32,488 nt of DNA, taken from the NCBI GenBank assembly GCA_019414545.1, contig DXLV01000018.1:1-32488 (forward strand), written 5' to 3'. Made by a program: the position numbers and the translations under genes. The stretch is from Collinsella sp. GTDB taxonomy: Bacteria > Actinomycetota > Coriobacteriia > Coriobacteriales > Coriobacteriaceae. The notes beneath the pieces are model-generated. The model ran no database searches and was not told where the DNA came from. It worked only from the letters and a program-made list of their open reading frames with translations. Positions 15,016 through 23,710 of this stretch are shown here, piece by piece; position 1 is the stretch's first letter, and every line of letters begins with the position of its first letter.

Positions 15016-15043
15016 CGAAACAAACTTGCATAGAATTGTTTCG
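15016..15043. repeat. Inverted repeat after the glycosyltransferase
   Basis: CGAAACAA (15016-15023) and TTGTTTCG (15036-15043) are perfect 8-nt complements around a 12-nt loop. There is no clean T-run, so it is at best a weak terminator. Confidence 0.45.
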
Positions 15044-15089
15044 AAATGCGTTCTTATACACAAAAGCCTTCAAATAGCGTTAAACTATT

Positions 15090-15106
15090 CAATCACTGAT
15101 TGATTG
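15090..15106. promoter_or_regulatory. Putative operator upstream of argR
   Basis: CAATCA-ctgat-TGATTG, a perfect 6-bp inverted repeat with a 5-nt centre, about 30 nt before the argR start. It does not closely match the standard ARG box half site, so autoregulation is only a suggestion. Confidence 0.3.
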
Positions 15107-15136
15107 TCTCCGCCATCTTTTGGAGTGAGGGTTTGT

Positions 15137-15574
15137 ATGGCTAAAAAACGCAATGGGCGCCAGGATGCCATTAGAGATATTGTGCGCAATAAGGACGTCC
15201 GCACGCAGCGTGTGCTGGTCGATGAGCTCCGTGCTATGGGCTTTGATTGCACGCAGGCGACTGTCTCTCGCGATATTGCCGATATGGGGCTGCGTAAGCT
15301 CCCCGAGGGTATCTATGTTCTGGCAGAGGACCTGCACCTGCAGCGCATGGTTTCCGAGCTCGTAACGGGCGTTCTGCGTACCGATAATCTGGTCATGATC
15401 AAGGCTCAGCCTGGCACGGCTTCCGGCATCGCCGCCGCCGTTGATGCGGCAGAGTTACCCGATGTGCTTGGCTCGCTTGCCGGCAACGATACGATTTTGG
15501 TTATTGCCCAGACGGCCGAGGACGGCGAGCGTCTTGAGGCGCTGATCAATAAGCTGAGCAATTCTCGCAAGTAG
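15137..15574 (+). CDS. argR: Arginine repressor ArgR
   Basis: A 145-residue ArgR. The N-terminal winged helix-turn-helix (about 10-70) carries the recognition part QATVSRDIADMGL. The C-terminal oligomerisation and arginine-binding domain includes GTASGIAAAVDAAELPDVLGSLAGNDTI-type residues with the GxAxxIAxxxD motif and a closing DxILVIA strand. With bound arginine it would repress arginine biosynthesis genes or activate catabolism. I choose ATG 15137 because a GAGTGAGGG SD stands 6 nt upstream and the family begins there. No arg gene is in the window. Two terminators follow. Confidence 0.95.
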   Translation: MAKKRNGRQDAIRDIVRNKDVRTQRVLVDELRAMGFDCTQATVSRDIADMGLRKLPEGIYVLAEDLHLQRMVSELVTGVLRTDNLVMIKAQPGTASGIAAAVDAAELPDVLGSLAGNDTILVIAQTAEDGERLEALINKLSNSRK

Positions 15575-15623
15575 GCGTGCGGTTCGTGCGCTCGGCACTG
15601 CGTGCGCTGACATAGTGGCTTGT

Positions 15624-15657
15624 AAGGGGTATCGACGTTGGTCGGTACCCCTTTTTT
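15624..15657 (+). terminator. Intrinsic terminator of argR
   Basis: AAGGGGTA (15624-15631) pairs with TACCCCTT (15646-15653); CGAC/GTCG extends the stem inside around a GTTG loop. A T-run covers 15652-15657. Confidence 0.92.
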
Positions 15658-15697
15658 GTTTGCCGGTGTAAAGACCGCCTCCAGGTCGCTTCAAACT

Positions 15698-15736
15698 AAA
15701 AGGCCCCGAGCAGTTCAATAAGCTGCTCGGGGCCTT
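15698..15736 (-). terminator. Terminator of the penicillin-binding protein gene (minus strand)
   Basis: A 14-bp perfect stem, AAGGCCCCGAGCAG / CTGCTCGGGGCCTT, with a 9-nt loop (15714-15722). Read on the minus strand it ends in TTTT-A-GTTT (forward A-run 15697-15701). It lies 22 nt beyond the PBP stop and may also stop leftover argR transcription. Confidence 0.88.
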
Positions 15737-15758
15737 GTTGGCTTTAGTCGCGTACTTC

Positions 15759-17963
15759 TTAGCCGACCGTATCGTCAGGCGTGGGCGAGGGGTCGGGAGT
15801 GGGCGTAGGCGTAGGCGTAGGCGTAGGCGTGCCGCCATCGCCGCCGGTCGAACCACCAGTGGAGCCGCCCGTCGAGCCACCGGTCGTACCGGTGCCGCCG
15901 GTGGTGTCGCCGCCCGTGGTCTCGGTGGTCGTGGTCGTCGTGGTAGTCGTTGTGGTGGTTTCCTCTTCCTCTTCGTCCTTGTCCTTGTCGTCGTTCTCCG
16001 ACTTCTTGGTGTTATTGGTGCCGTAGAACTTCCAGACGCTGTTGTTCTTGTAGGTGGGCGCCGTTCCGGTCGCAAACTCCTCGCGCTCGGTACCGGTCAG
16101 AACGGTGTTCATAAACCGCTTAAAGACAGGCAGGTTGGTGCTGTCGCCCAGCAGGTCCGTGCCGTACTTTTGGATGGGGATCTCGCCCGCGGAATAGCCG
16201 GTCCACAGGGCGCATGCCAGCTGCGGGGTATAGCCGCAGAACCACAGGTTGGTGGTGTTGTCGGTGGTGCCCGTCTTGCCGGCATAGGGCTGGTTGACAC
16301 TCAGGGCGCCGGCAGCACCCGTACCGCTGCCCTTCATGACGCCGGACAGAACATCGGTGACCGCGGCGGCCTCGCCCTCGGTAAGCACCTGTGAGGGATT
16401 GTCGGTGTGCTGGTACAGCACCGAACCGGTACGAGAGTCAATCTCGGTGATGGCGATCGGCTGGCGATAGTAGCCGCCGTTGGCAAACGTCGCGTAGGCG
16501 GCGGCCATCTCAAGCGGCGAGATCGAGCCGGTGCCGAGGGTCATGACGGGAACGTCCTCGATGTTGTCCTTGGCGGGGTCGATGCCGAGCTTTTTGACGA
16601 GCGAGATGATCTTGCTGTTGCCGACGGCTTCCGCCACCTGGATGTAGCCGGTGTTGGAGGAGTATGCCGTTGCCTGCTTAAGCGTGATGTTGCCATAGCT
16701 CTGGTTGGCGTAATTTTGGACCTCGGTCGTGGTGCCCTTGGCCTTGAGCGGCGAGTTGCAGTTGAGGGTGACGTTGGGGTTCATGCCGTTTTGGATGGCA
16801 GTTGCCAGCGTAAAGGCCTTAAAGGTGGAGCCGACGGGACGCTTGGCCGTGGCATGGTTTACGTGGTTCTCGTCAGCGTTGTAGTCGTAGCCGCCCACCA
16901 TGCACTTGATGTAGCCGGTCTTGGGGTCGACGACGACCATGCCCATGTCCAGGCCGTCGAGCGAGAGCGTGTCGAGCTGCTCCCGGACGGCATTCTCTGC
17001 CACCTGCTGCATCGTGGGGTCGATGGTGGTCTTGACGGTCAGGCCGCCCTTAAAGAGCACGTCGGTCGAGAACTCCTGCTCCAGCAGCTGCTTGACGTAG
17101 GAGACAAAGTAGGGCTGCGAGTAAACGTCGACGCCGCTGCCCGAGATTTCGGTCACGTTGAGGGTGATGGGCTCGGCCTGTGCGGCATCGTGCTCCTCCT
17201 GGGTGATGTGGCCCAGGCGCAGCATGTTGTCGAGAACCTTGTTGCGGCGAGACAGTGCCAGATCGGGATTGACCGTGGGGTCGTACTGCGAAGGCGAGTT
17301 GGGAAGGCCGATGAGCAGCGCGGCCTCGCTGAGGGTGAGGTCGGCGGCGCTCTTGGACAGATAGGTCTCGGCTGCGGCCTCGATGCCGTAGGCGCCGTGG
17401 CCGTAATAGATGGTGTTGAGGTACATCATGAGGATCTCGTCTTTGGAGTACATGTCCTCCATCTTGATGGCGATGTAGGCCTCGCGCACCTTACGCTCAA
17501 TGGTCGAGTCGAACTGCTCCTCCTGCAGGATGGTGTTGCGCACCAGCTGCTGGGTGATAGTCGAGGCGCCTTCGTGCCCGCCGCCGAGGGTTGCCACCGC
17601 AGCACGCGCGATACCCCACAGGTCGATACCGCCGTGCTCGTAGAAGCGCTCGTCCTCGACGTCAACGGTGCCCTGCAGCACGTAGGGGGAGACCTCGTCC
17701 TTGGTGATGGACTTGCGGTTTTGCGTGTAGAAGCTCGCGATCTTGTTGCCGTTGCAGTCGACGATCTCGGTGGGCTCGCTCACCAGATACGCGTTGGCGT
17801 CGGTGTAGTCGGGCAGATCGGACAGCCAGCGGTTGACGTTGCCGACCATGCCGATGCCAAACGCCACGCCCGCAATCAGCAGAAAGCCCAAAAACGAGAG
17901 CAGAATTATGGGCAGGGCGTGCGTCTTTGAACGGCTGTGTCCCTGTCGTTGGCGAGGACCCAT
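15759..17963 (-). CDS. Class A penicillin-binding protein (bifunctional transglycosylase/transpeptidase)
   Basis: A 734-residue class A PBP that polymerises and cross-links peptidoglycan outside the membrane. Order: a basic N-terminus, one membrane anchor (about 16-39), a GT51 domain with EDERFYEHGGID at 103-114 (catalytic Glu) and GASTITQQ at 132-139, then the transpeptidase domain with SxxK at 379-382 (PVGSTFKAF), SSN at 435-437 and KTG at 563-565. The last 80 residues (about 656-734) are low complexity: Lys/Asp/Glu, a run of 11-12 Thr, Gly-Gly-Ser-Thr repeats and Pro-Thr repeats. I start at 17963 because GGAGGT lies 6 nt upstream; an open frame extends 41 codons further but has no better SD. 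It is divergent from the U32 gene. Confidence 0.93.
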   Translation of the reverse strand: MGPRQRQGHSRSKTHALPIILLSFLGFLLIAGVAFGIGMVGNVNRWLSDLPDYTDANAYLVSEPTEIVDCNGNKIASFYTQNRKSITKDEVSPYVLQGTVDVEDERFYEHGGIDLWGIARAAVATLGGGHEGASTITQQLVRNTILQEEQFDSTIERKVREAYIAIKMEDMYSKDEILMMYLNTIYYGHGAYGIEAAAETYLSKSAADLTLSEAALLIGLPNSPSQYDPTVNPDLALSRRNKVLDNMLRLGHITQEEHDAAQAEPITLNVTEISGSGVDVYSQPYFVSYVKQLLEQEFSTDVLFKGGLTVKTTIDPTMQQVAENAVREQLDTLSLDGLDMGMVVVDPKTGYIKCMVGGYDYNADENHVNHATAKRPVGSTFKAFTLATAIQNGMNPNVTLNCNSPLKAKGTTTEVQNYANQSYGNITLKQATAYSSNTGYIQVAEAVGNSKIISLVKKLGIDPAKDNIEDVPVMTLGTGSISPLEMAAAYATFANGGYYRQPIAITEIDSRTGSVLYQHTDNPSQVLTEGEAAAVTDVLSGVMKGSGTGAAGALSVNQPYAGKTGTTDNTTNLWFCGYTPQLACALWTGYSAGEIPIQKYGTDLLGDSTNLPVFKRFMNTVLTGTEREEFATGTAPTYKNNSVWKFYGTNNTKKSENDDKDKDEEEEETTTTTTTTTTTTETTGGDTTGGTGTTGGSTGGSTGGSTGGDGGTPTPTPTPTPTPDPSPTPDDTVG
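15802..15830 (+). repeat. GGCGTA hexanucleotide tandem repeat in the PBP tail
   Basis: Nearly five consecutive GGCGTA units (15802-15830). On the minus strand they encode the Pro-Thr repeats. Being a multiple of 3, unit gain or loss would change tail length without breaking the frame. Confidence 0.85.
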
Positions 17964-18125
17964 ATATTGACCTCCAGGTATGTCGTGCCGGACGGTGGAT
18001 GTGCCGTCGGGGCAGGATGGACATAAGTTATTACACGATAAACCAAACGGGGCGCGCGAGGCCTCGTGTATGCTGGAAGACGGCATTTTTCAGAGTGAAT
18101 GCATACCTTGGTAAGGAGTTTGCCG

Positions 18126-20102
18126 ATGGCGATTCGGGCGATGGGGCCGAGCGGACAATACGAGACTGGATTGGATGCTGCCGGTGCGGCGCTGCCCGAG
18201 TTGCTGGCGCCGGCGGGCGGACTCGACCAGATGCTTGCGGCCATCGCCGCGGGCGCCGATGCCATCTATGCGGGGTTGGGCGGCTTTAACGCCCGTGTGA
18301 GTGCACACGGTTTTACCGACGACGAGTTTGCGCGCGGCTGCGCCGTGGCGCATACCCATGGCGTGCGTGTGTACGTGACGCTCAACGTGTTCGTGTTTGA
18401 CGATGAGTTGTCCGACGCGGTGGCGTTGGGAGCTCATGCACTGGGGCTGGGCGCCGATGCTCTGATTGTGGCCGATGCCGGGTTGGCCTGCGCGCTGCGC
18501 GCGGCGATTCCCGGGGTCGAGATTCACCTGTCCACGCAGGCGGGCGCTCATAGCGAGGGTGCCGTGCGACTTGCCGCCGATGAGGTGGGGGTCGGGCGCG
18601 TGACGACGGCACGCGAGCTGACGGTCGACGAGATTGCGGCGCTATGTGCCACGGGCGTGCCCATCGAGGTATTCTGCCACGGTGCGATTTGCATCGGCTA
18701 TTCGGGGGCGTGCGAGTTCTCGGCCCTGCGGCGTGGGCGCTCGGCGATGCGCGGCGACTGCACGCAGCCGTGCCGTCTGGCGTACGACCTGGTGGACGAG
18801 GCGGGACAGAGCGTTGTCGCCGTCGAGGGAGATCGCCTGCTGTGCCCGCGCGACTATCTGGGTATTGCACATCTGCCTGAGCTTGTAGATGCCGGCGTGG
18901 CGTCGCTCAAGATCGAGGGGCGCATGAAGAACCCCGATTACGTATTCAACGTGGTGCGGGTGTGGCGCCGGGCACTCGATATGCTGTGCGACGGCGCGTG
19001 GGACCCCGGTGCCGTGGAAGAGCTTGAGCGCGAGCTGGGAAGGTCGTTTAACCGTGGGTTTACCGATGCGTACCTGCGAGGGCGTTCGGGTGCCGAGCTG
19101 ATGAGCTTTGAGCGTGCGATCAACCAGGGCGTGCGCGTGGGGCGCTTGGTCGCTGTGGGCCACGAAGAGGTGACCGTTGAGCTCGACTCCGCCGTGGCGG
19201 CGGGTGACACGCTCGAGATTCGGTTTTATCCGGGTGTCGACGCGCGTCTCGATGTGCCTAAGCGCTGGCCGCAGGTGCCCTGCCCGGTGGATGCCGCAGC
19301 GGGGAAGCGCGTCGTCGTGCATTGCAAGCGTAAGGTGGACACGGGCTGCGAGGTATACCTGATTCGCAGCGCCGGCGTGTTGGATCAGACGGCGGCGGTG
19401 TTGGAGCGCATGCGGGCCGAGGCGGATGCGATTGCGCCCGTTGCACGTGCCGTTGAGGCACTGCCCTTTGAGGACGTTGCGGTGGATGGCGGTGCGTCGA
19501 CGGAGTTGGCGGGGTCGGCGGGGCCGGCAAAGCGCGAGGATTTTGCTCGTATGGTCTTTGCCTGGGAGCTGATGGATGTGGGTCCGCGCGATGAGCGAGA
19601 TCTGTCCGATACAACGGTGGTGCTCGACGAAGTGTGCCGCGCGGGCGACGCCGGGCGGACTCGGGCGCTTATGCAGCGTGCCGGGCGCGTCGTCTGCCGC
19701 AATCTGGGACAAGTGGCGATGGCCCGCGAGCTGGGCACAACGTTTGACGTGGCGGCGCCGGTGTTCTGTGCCAATCGGGCCACGCTTACCTGGCTGCGCG
19801 GACTCGGTGCGGGGCGGGTGTACTTGCCGGCCGAGTTGCTCGGCAATGATGCGGAGCGTGTTGCCGAACTGGCTGCTGAGCCCGGCGTCTTGGGTCCGGT
19901 CGACGCCGACCGTCCCGAGCTTATGGTGTGCGAGCACTGCCTGCTGACCGCCGAGGGCGTCTGCGCCACCGATGCGACGGGACAGGTCCGTTGCCGCGAC
20001 TGCTTGCGTCGTCGGCAGGTACGCTATCTGGTCGAGCGTGACGGTACACGTCTGCCAGTTGCCATTGACGCATGCGGCAGGACGAGGATTTTCCTGTCGT
20101 AG
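18126..20102 (+). CDS. U32 family protein, RlhA/TrhP-like RNA hydroxylase
   Basis: A 658-residue U32 protein. The U32 signature is clear: EVFCHGAICIGYSGAC with Cys184, Cys189 and Cys196, then Cys212 and Cys216 (GDCTQPC). It is followed by CPRDYLGIAHLPEL and SLKIEGRMKNPDYV. The length matches the long, RlhA-like branch rather than the 450-residue TrhP branch. These proteins are known to catalyse prephenate-dependent hydroxylation of 23S rRNA (RlhA) or tRNA uridine 34 (TrhP); they are no longer thought of as plain proteases. The C-terminus has a further cysteine cluster (602, 605, 613, 623, 626). Start ATG 18126: AAGGAG is 7 nt upstream. It is divergent from the PBP, separated by 162 nt. Confidence 0.88.
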   Translation: MAIRAMGPSGQYETGLDAAGAALPELLAPAGGLDQMLAAIAAGADAIYAGLGGFNARVSAHGFTDDEFARGCAVAHTHGVRVYVTLNVFVFDDELSDAVALGAHALGLGADALIVADAGLACALRAAIPGVEIHLSTQAGAHSEGAVRLAADEVGVGRVTTARELTVDEIAALCATGVPIEVFCHGAICIGYSGACEFSALRRGRSAMRGDCTQPCRLAYDLVDEAGQSVVAVEGDRLLCPRDYLGIAHLPELVDAGVASLKIEGRMKNPDYVFNVVRVWRRALDMLCDGAWDPGAVEELERELGRSFNRGFTDAYLRGRSGAELMSFERAINQGVRVGRLVAVGHEEVTVELDSAVAAGDTLEIRFYPGVDARLDVPKRWPQVPCPVDAAAGKRVVVHCKRKVDTGCEVYLIRSAGVLDQTAAVLERMRAEADAIAPVARAVEALPFEDVAVDGGASTELAGSAGPAKREDFARMVFAWELMDVGPRDERDLSDTTVVLDEVCRAGDAGRTRALMQRAGRVVCRNLGQVAMARELGTTFDVAAPVFCANRATLTWLRGLGAGRVYLPAELLGNDAERVAELAAEPGVLGPVDADRPELMVCEHCLLTAEGVCATDATGQVRCRDCLRRRQVRYLVERDGTRLPVAIDACGRTRIFLS

Positions 20103-20150
20103 GTGCCGCGTCGCGTCAGTTTGTTATCATAAGAGAGTTTATGGACTTCC

Positions 20151-20177
20151 AGCACCGCCGTTTTCGGCGAGGGTGCT
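20151..20177 (+). other. Hairpin in the tyrS leader
   Basis: AGCACC-GCCG-TTTT-CGGC-GAG-GGTGCT: a two-part stem with a 3-nt bulge, ending about 21 nt before the tyrS start. It leaves the AAAGGAGG SD free and has no T-run. Too small and lacking the conserved motif for a T-box. Confidence 0.55.
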
Positions 20178-20198
20178 ATAGCAAAAGGAGGATACCCA

Positions 20199-21410
20199 AT
20201 GCTGTCTGTTGACGAGCAAATGCGTATCATCACCTCGGGCGCCGCGCAGATCGTTCCCGAGGCCGACCTTCGCAAGAAGCTTGAGAAGGGCGAGCCCCTC
20301 AACATCAAGCTCGGCGTCGACCCCACCAGCCCCGACCTGCACCTGGGCCACGCCGTGCCCCTGCGCAAGATGCGTCAGTTCCAGGACCTGGGCCATAACG
20401 TCACCCTCATCATCGGCAACGGCACCGCGCTGATCGGCGACCCCTCGGGCAAGAACTCCACGCGTCCGCAGCTTTCGCAGGAGCAGATCGAGGCCAACGC
20501 CGAGACCTACGTGAGCCAGGCCATGAAGATTCTGGACCCCGAGAAGACCACCATCGTGCACAACGGCGACTGGATCCTTTCGATGGACCTGGCCGGCCTG
20601 CTGCAGGTGTGCTCCAAGTTCACCGTCGCTCGCATCCTTGAGCGCGACGACTTTACCAAGCGCTACCAGTCCCAGACGCCGATTGCCCTGCACGAGTTTC
20701 TGTACCCCGTGATGCAGGCCTTCGACTCCGTTCAGATCAAGGCCGACGTCGAGATGGGCGGCACCGACCAGCTCTTCAACCTGCTCGCCGGCCGCGAGCT
20801 CATGGAGAAGATGGGCATGGAGCCGCAGATTGCGCTCACCATGCCGCTGCTCGAGGGCACCGACGGCGTGCGCAAGATGTCCAAGTCCTATGGCAACTAC
20901 ATCGGCCTGACCGACGCTCCCAAGGATATGTTCGGCAAGACCATGTCCATCCCCGACGAGATGATCGGCAAGTACTATCGTCTGGCCAGCTCGCTCGCCC
21001 CGGCCGAGGTCGACAAGATCGACGCCGCCCTGGCCGACGGTTCTGCCGACCCCTACGAGCTCAAGCGCGCTCTGGGCCGCGACCTGTGCGATACCTACCA
21101 CGGCGCCGGCGCCGGCGACGAGGCCCAGGCCGAGTTCGACCGTGTGTTCAAGGAGGGCCAGCTTGCCGACTTCCCCGAGAAGCACGTTGAGCTGACCGTC
21201 AACGACGAGGGCCAGATTTACCTCGCCGGCCTGCTCAAGGACTTGGGCCTTTCGGCCAGCGCCGGTCAGGCCCGCCGCGACATCGACGGCGGCGGCGTCA
21301 AGATCAACGGCAAGGCTGTGGCTCCCAAGAGCTACAACATCGATCCGAGCGCCCTCAAGCTGGGCGACACCCTCTCCGTAGGCAAGCGCAAGGGCTTCAA
21401 GTTGGTCTAG
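20199..21410 (+). CDS. tyrS: Tyrosyl-tRNA synthetase
   Basis: A 403-residue class I synthetase that charges tRNA-Tyr. The HIGH-type motif is HLGH at 48-51, preceded by VDPTSPDLHLG. The KMSKS motif is present near 226-230 and is followed by YGNYIGL. A C-terminal S4-like RNA-binding domain ends in GGVKINGKA and GDTLSVGKRKGFKLV. SD AAAGGAGG is 7 nt before the ATG. The leader has a hairpin but no T-box. A strong terminator lies 29 nt after the stop, so the gene is probably a single transcription unit. Confidence 0.96.
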   Translation: MLSVDEQMRIITSGAAQIVPEADLRKKLEKGEPLNIKLGVDPTSPDLHLGHAVPLRKMRQFQDLGHNVTLIIGNGTALIGDPSGKNSTRPQLSQEQIEANAETYVSQAMKILDPEKTTIVHNGDWILSMDLAGLLQVCSKFTVARILERDDFTKRYQSQTPIALHEFLYPVMQAFDSVQIKADVEMGGTDQLFNLLAGRELMEKMGMEPQIALTMPLLEGTDGVRKMSKSYGNYIGLTDAPKDMFGKTMSIPDEMIGKYYRLASSLAPAEVDKIDAALADGSADPYELKRALGRDLCDTYHGAGAGDEAQAEFDRVFKEGQLADFPEKHVELTVNDEGQIYLAGLLKDLGLSASAGQARRDIDGGGVKINGKAVAPKSYNIDPSALKLGDTLSVGKRKGFKLV

Positions 21411-21439
21411 TAAGTAGGTTAACCTAACATGTGCAATAG

Positions 21440-21475
21440 GGCCGCAGCCGGAACGATTCCGACTGCGGCCTTTTT
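21440..21475 (+). terminator. Intrinsic terminator of tyrS
   Basis: GGCCGCAG (21440-21447) / CTGCGGCC (21463-21470) plus inner CGGAA / TTCCG with a 3-nt loop. Five T follow at 21471-21475. Confidence 0.93.
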
Positions 21476-21481
21476 GGCACT

Positions 21482-21550
21482 TGGGGACGTTCCTTTTGTG
21501 TCGGCACTTTGGGACACTCCTTGTCATTGGTACAAAGCAACCTGTCCCCA
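21482..21550. repeat. Dispersed intergenic repeat, copy A
   Basis: Starts TGGGGACGTTCC and ends TGTCCCCA, so its ends are inverted. It contains GGGACACTCC in the middle. It shares the 10-mer GGGGACGTTC with the stretches at 23512 and 24518. It lies between tyrS and ade. Confidence 0.65.
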
Positions 21551-21685
21551 TTGCGCCAAGCGGCGTGTGCCGTTAAGCGGAGGGGTGTATTCCCGACCCA
21601 TCGTTTGGGCATACAATGGCTATTGTCTTGCTGCGGTGAAGGCCTGTCCGCTCCGCAGCTGTTTTCTACGGTTAAAGGAGAATGT

Positions 21686-23506
21686 ATGTCCGTTGAGGTC
21701 ATGAGGTCTGTGATCGAGGCCGCCGAGGGCCGCGTGCCCGTCGACACGCTGTTTACCAATGCGCAGATCGTCGACGTGTATGGCCAGCGTGTGGCGCCCG
21801 GTAGCGTTGCCGTCAAGGGCGGCGTAATCGTCGGCGTGCTCTACGACGGTCGCGACGATGCCGCTGGCACCTACGAGGCAACTGAGGTCGTCGACTGCCA
21901 GGGTCGCTATCTCGCCCCCGGCTTTATCGACGGACATCTGCACATTGAGTCCTCGAACATCCGCCCCGCCGAGTATGCGCGCATGGCGGCGACGCGCGGT
22001 ACTACCACCGCCATTGCCGACAGCCACGAGATCGCCAACGTGGCGGGCCTGGACGGCCTGCACTTTATGATAGAGGACGGTCGTCGCGCGCCCATTTCCA
22101 TCAAGTACATGATGCCCTCGTGCGTGCCCGCGCTGCCCGATGAGCAAGCGGGCGCTGTGATTACCGCCGCTGACATGCAGGCGTTTTTTGCCGAGCATCC
22201 GGGCGATGTCTTTGGTCTGGGCGAAATGATGAACCTGCCGGGCGTCTTTATGGCCGACCCCGAGACCTGTGCTCGCATCGATGCTGCCAACCAGACGCCA
22301 TCCAAGCAGGTTGACGGCCACGCGCCACTCGTTGCCGGTAAGGACCTCAACGCCTATGCCGCAGCGGGCATTATCGCCGACCACGAGTCGACGATTCCCG
22401 AGGAGGCGCTCGACAAGCTGTCCCGCGGCATGTATGTGATGCTGCGTGAGGGTACGTGCAGCCACGACCTGGCCAATTTGTCTCCGATGCTGCTGGAGAA
22501 CCCTGCCCGCGCCCGCCGCTGCTGCTTTGCGACCGACGACCGCGCTCCCTCCGATGCTCTTTCGACCGGCATGATCGACAATGCCTGCCGCGTGGCGATT
22601 GAGGCCGGTATCGACCCCGTGGTCGCTATCTCTATGGCGTCCCTCTCCACGGCCGAGGCGTTTGGCCTGGATCACGGCTGCCGCGACCCGCACGAGTTGC
22701 GTGGTGCGATTGCCCCGGGCAAGCGTGCCGACCTGCTGGTGCTCAATGACCTGACGTTTGCTACGGCTCCGCATCGCGTATATGCCGCCGGTGCTCTGGT
22801 GGCGCAGGACGGCACCTTTGTGGGCGAGATCGCACCCGAGATGGCCGAGGTTGCGGCCCTTGCCGATGAGCTGCGCGCCTCCGTTAAGCTGCCGAAGCTT
22901 TCGCTCGACGTATTCGACTACGCCTTTAAGCCGGGCGAGGCCGTGATTGACGTGGTGCCGGGTAAGGCCATCACGGGTATGGCTCGCCCCGAGAGCGCCG
23001 AGGGCCTGCGCCGCATTATGCTGATCGAGCGCCACGGCCGCGGCGTGTCACTGCAGGCCGAGGACGCCGACGGTGATGGTCCTGCGGGCCTGGGTCTTGT
23101 TGGCAAACACATCGGTCGCGGCTGGGTGCGCGGCTTTACCATCACGGGCGGTGCCATCGCCTCGACGATCGGCCACGATTCGCACAACGTGTGCGTCGTG
23201 GGCGATAACGCTGCCGATATGATGGCTGCCGTCGAGGCTGTTGGCCAGGGTGGCCACGTGCTGGTGCGCAACGGCGAGGTCGTGGCGCGTATCCCGCTGG
23301 CGCTTGGTGGTCTGATGAGTGAGGGCACGGCCGAGGATGTCGCCGCGCAGCACGACGATTTTATGGTCAAGGCGCGTGCCATGGGCATCGAGCCGCCGCT
23401 CGACCCCATCATGGGCATCATCTTTCTGCCCCTGCCGGTGATTCCGACGCTCCGCATCCGCCCCGAGGGCATGTTCGACGTCACCACCTTCACCTACGCC
23501 GACTAG
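21686..23506 (+). CDS. ade: Adenine deaminase
   Basis: A 606-residue amidohydrolase that turns adenine into hypoxanthine and ammonia. The metal-binding motif GHLHIESS (His84, His86) follows the GFID strand, and GTTTAIADSHEIANV is the family's second hallmark. An HE-type loop (DHEST) and a C-terminal half with GHDSHNVCVVG and GMFDVT place it in the Ade rather than the adenosine deaminase family. Start ATG 21686: AAAGGAGAA is about 5 nt upstream, and an in-frame extension to 21509 would cross the repeat. It follows tyrS but is separated by a terminator. It fits with the purine permease and molybdenum-hydroxylase genes at the left end, although they are not linked. Confidence 0.93.
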   Translation: MSVEVMRSVIEAAEGRVPVDTLFTNAQIVDVYGQRVAPGSVAVKGGVIVGVLYDGRDDAAGTYEATEVVDCQGRYLAPGFIDGHLHIESSNIRPAEYARMAATRGTTTAIADSHEIANVAGLDGLHFMIEDGRRAPISIKYMMPSCVPALPDEQAGAVITAADMQAFFAEHPGDVFGLGEMMNLPGVFMADPETCARIDAANQTPSKQVDGHAPLVAGKDLNAYAAAGIIADHESTIPEEALDKLSRGMYVMLREGTCSHDLANLSPMLLENPARARRCCFATDDRAPSDALSTGMIDNACRVAIEAGIDPVVAISMASLSTAEAFGLDHGCRDPHELRGAIAPGKRADLLVLNDLTFATAPHRVYAAGALVAQDGTFVGEIAPEMAEVAALADELRASVKLPKLSLDVFDYAFKPGEAVIDVVPGKAITGMARPESAEGLRRIMLIERHGRGVSLQAEDADGDGPAGLGLVGKHIGRGWVRGFTITGGAIASTIGHDSHNVCVVGDNAADMMAAVEAVGQGGHVLVRNGEVVARIPLALGGLMSEGTAEDVAAQHDDFMVKARAMGIEPPLDPIMGIIFLPLPVIPTLRIRPEGMFDVTTFTYAD

Positions 23507-23544
23507 TCATCGGGGACGTTCTTAAACGACTAGTCGTCGGTGAC
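23500..23544 (+). repeat. Dispersed repeat, copy B, with internal direct repeat
   Basis: CGACTAGTC-A-TCGGGGAC at 23500-23517 and CGACTAGTC-G-TCGGTGAC at 23527-23544 differ at 2 of 18 positions. The first overlaps the ade stop codon. GGGGACGTTC is at 23512-23521. GACTAGTC is itself palindromic. Confidence 0.65.
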
Positions 23545-23644
23545 ACTCTTTGGCGTGTCGCCTGACGCCGCGACCGTGAGACCTCTGGCACGCGTGAGCT
23601 ATTTGCTAGGTCCATGTAACGTTTATGACTGCGGGGTCTTATTT

Positions 23645-23710
23645 GAGCTCCCTTTGGGTACGTTGGAATCGGATACACGTTCGATTCCAACAAGCCCGAA
23701 GGGAGCTTTT
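23645..23710 (+). promoter_or_regulatory. Long hairpin that covers the SD of the HAD gene
   Basis: Outer stem: AGCTCCCTT-t-GGG (23646-23658) pairs with CCC-g-AAGGGAGCT (23695-23707), 12 pairs and a wobble. Inner stem: TTGGAATCG (23663-23671) with CGATTCCAA (23682-23690). A 4-nt internal loop sits between them. TTTT follows. The SD GGGAG (23701-23705) of the next gene lies inside the 3' arm. Confidence 0.75.

Noticed and set aside
15800..15900. Tandem repeats resembling a CRISPR array
   Set aside because: Units are 6 or 12 nt without unique spacers and lie inside the PBP reading frame.
16407..17930. 507-codon plus-strand frame opposite the PBP gene
   Set aside because: The minus-strand PBP has all catalytic motifs, so this frame is a shadow rich in Val, Gly, Asp and Leu.
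20103..20198. T-box leader for tyrS
   Set aside because: The gap is only 96 nt, no T-box consensus or terminator/antiterminator pair is seen; only a small hairpin exists.
20139..23035. Long minus-strand frames opposite tyrS and ade
   Set aside because: Both conserved enzymes are clear on the plus strand; the antisense products look like codon-bias artefacts.
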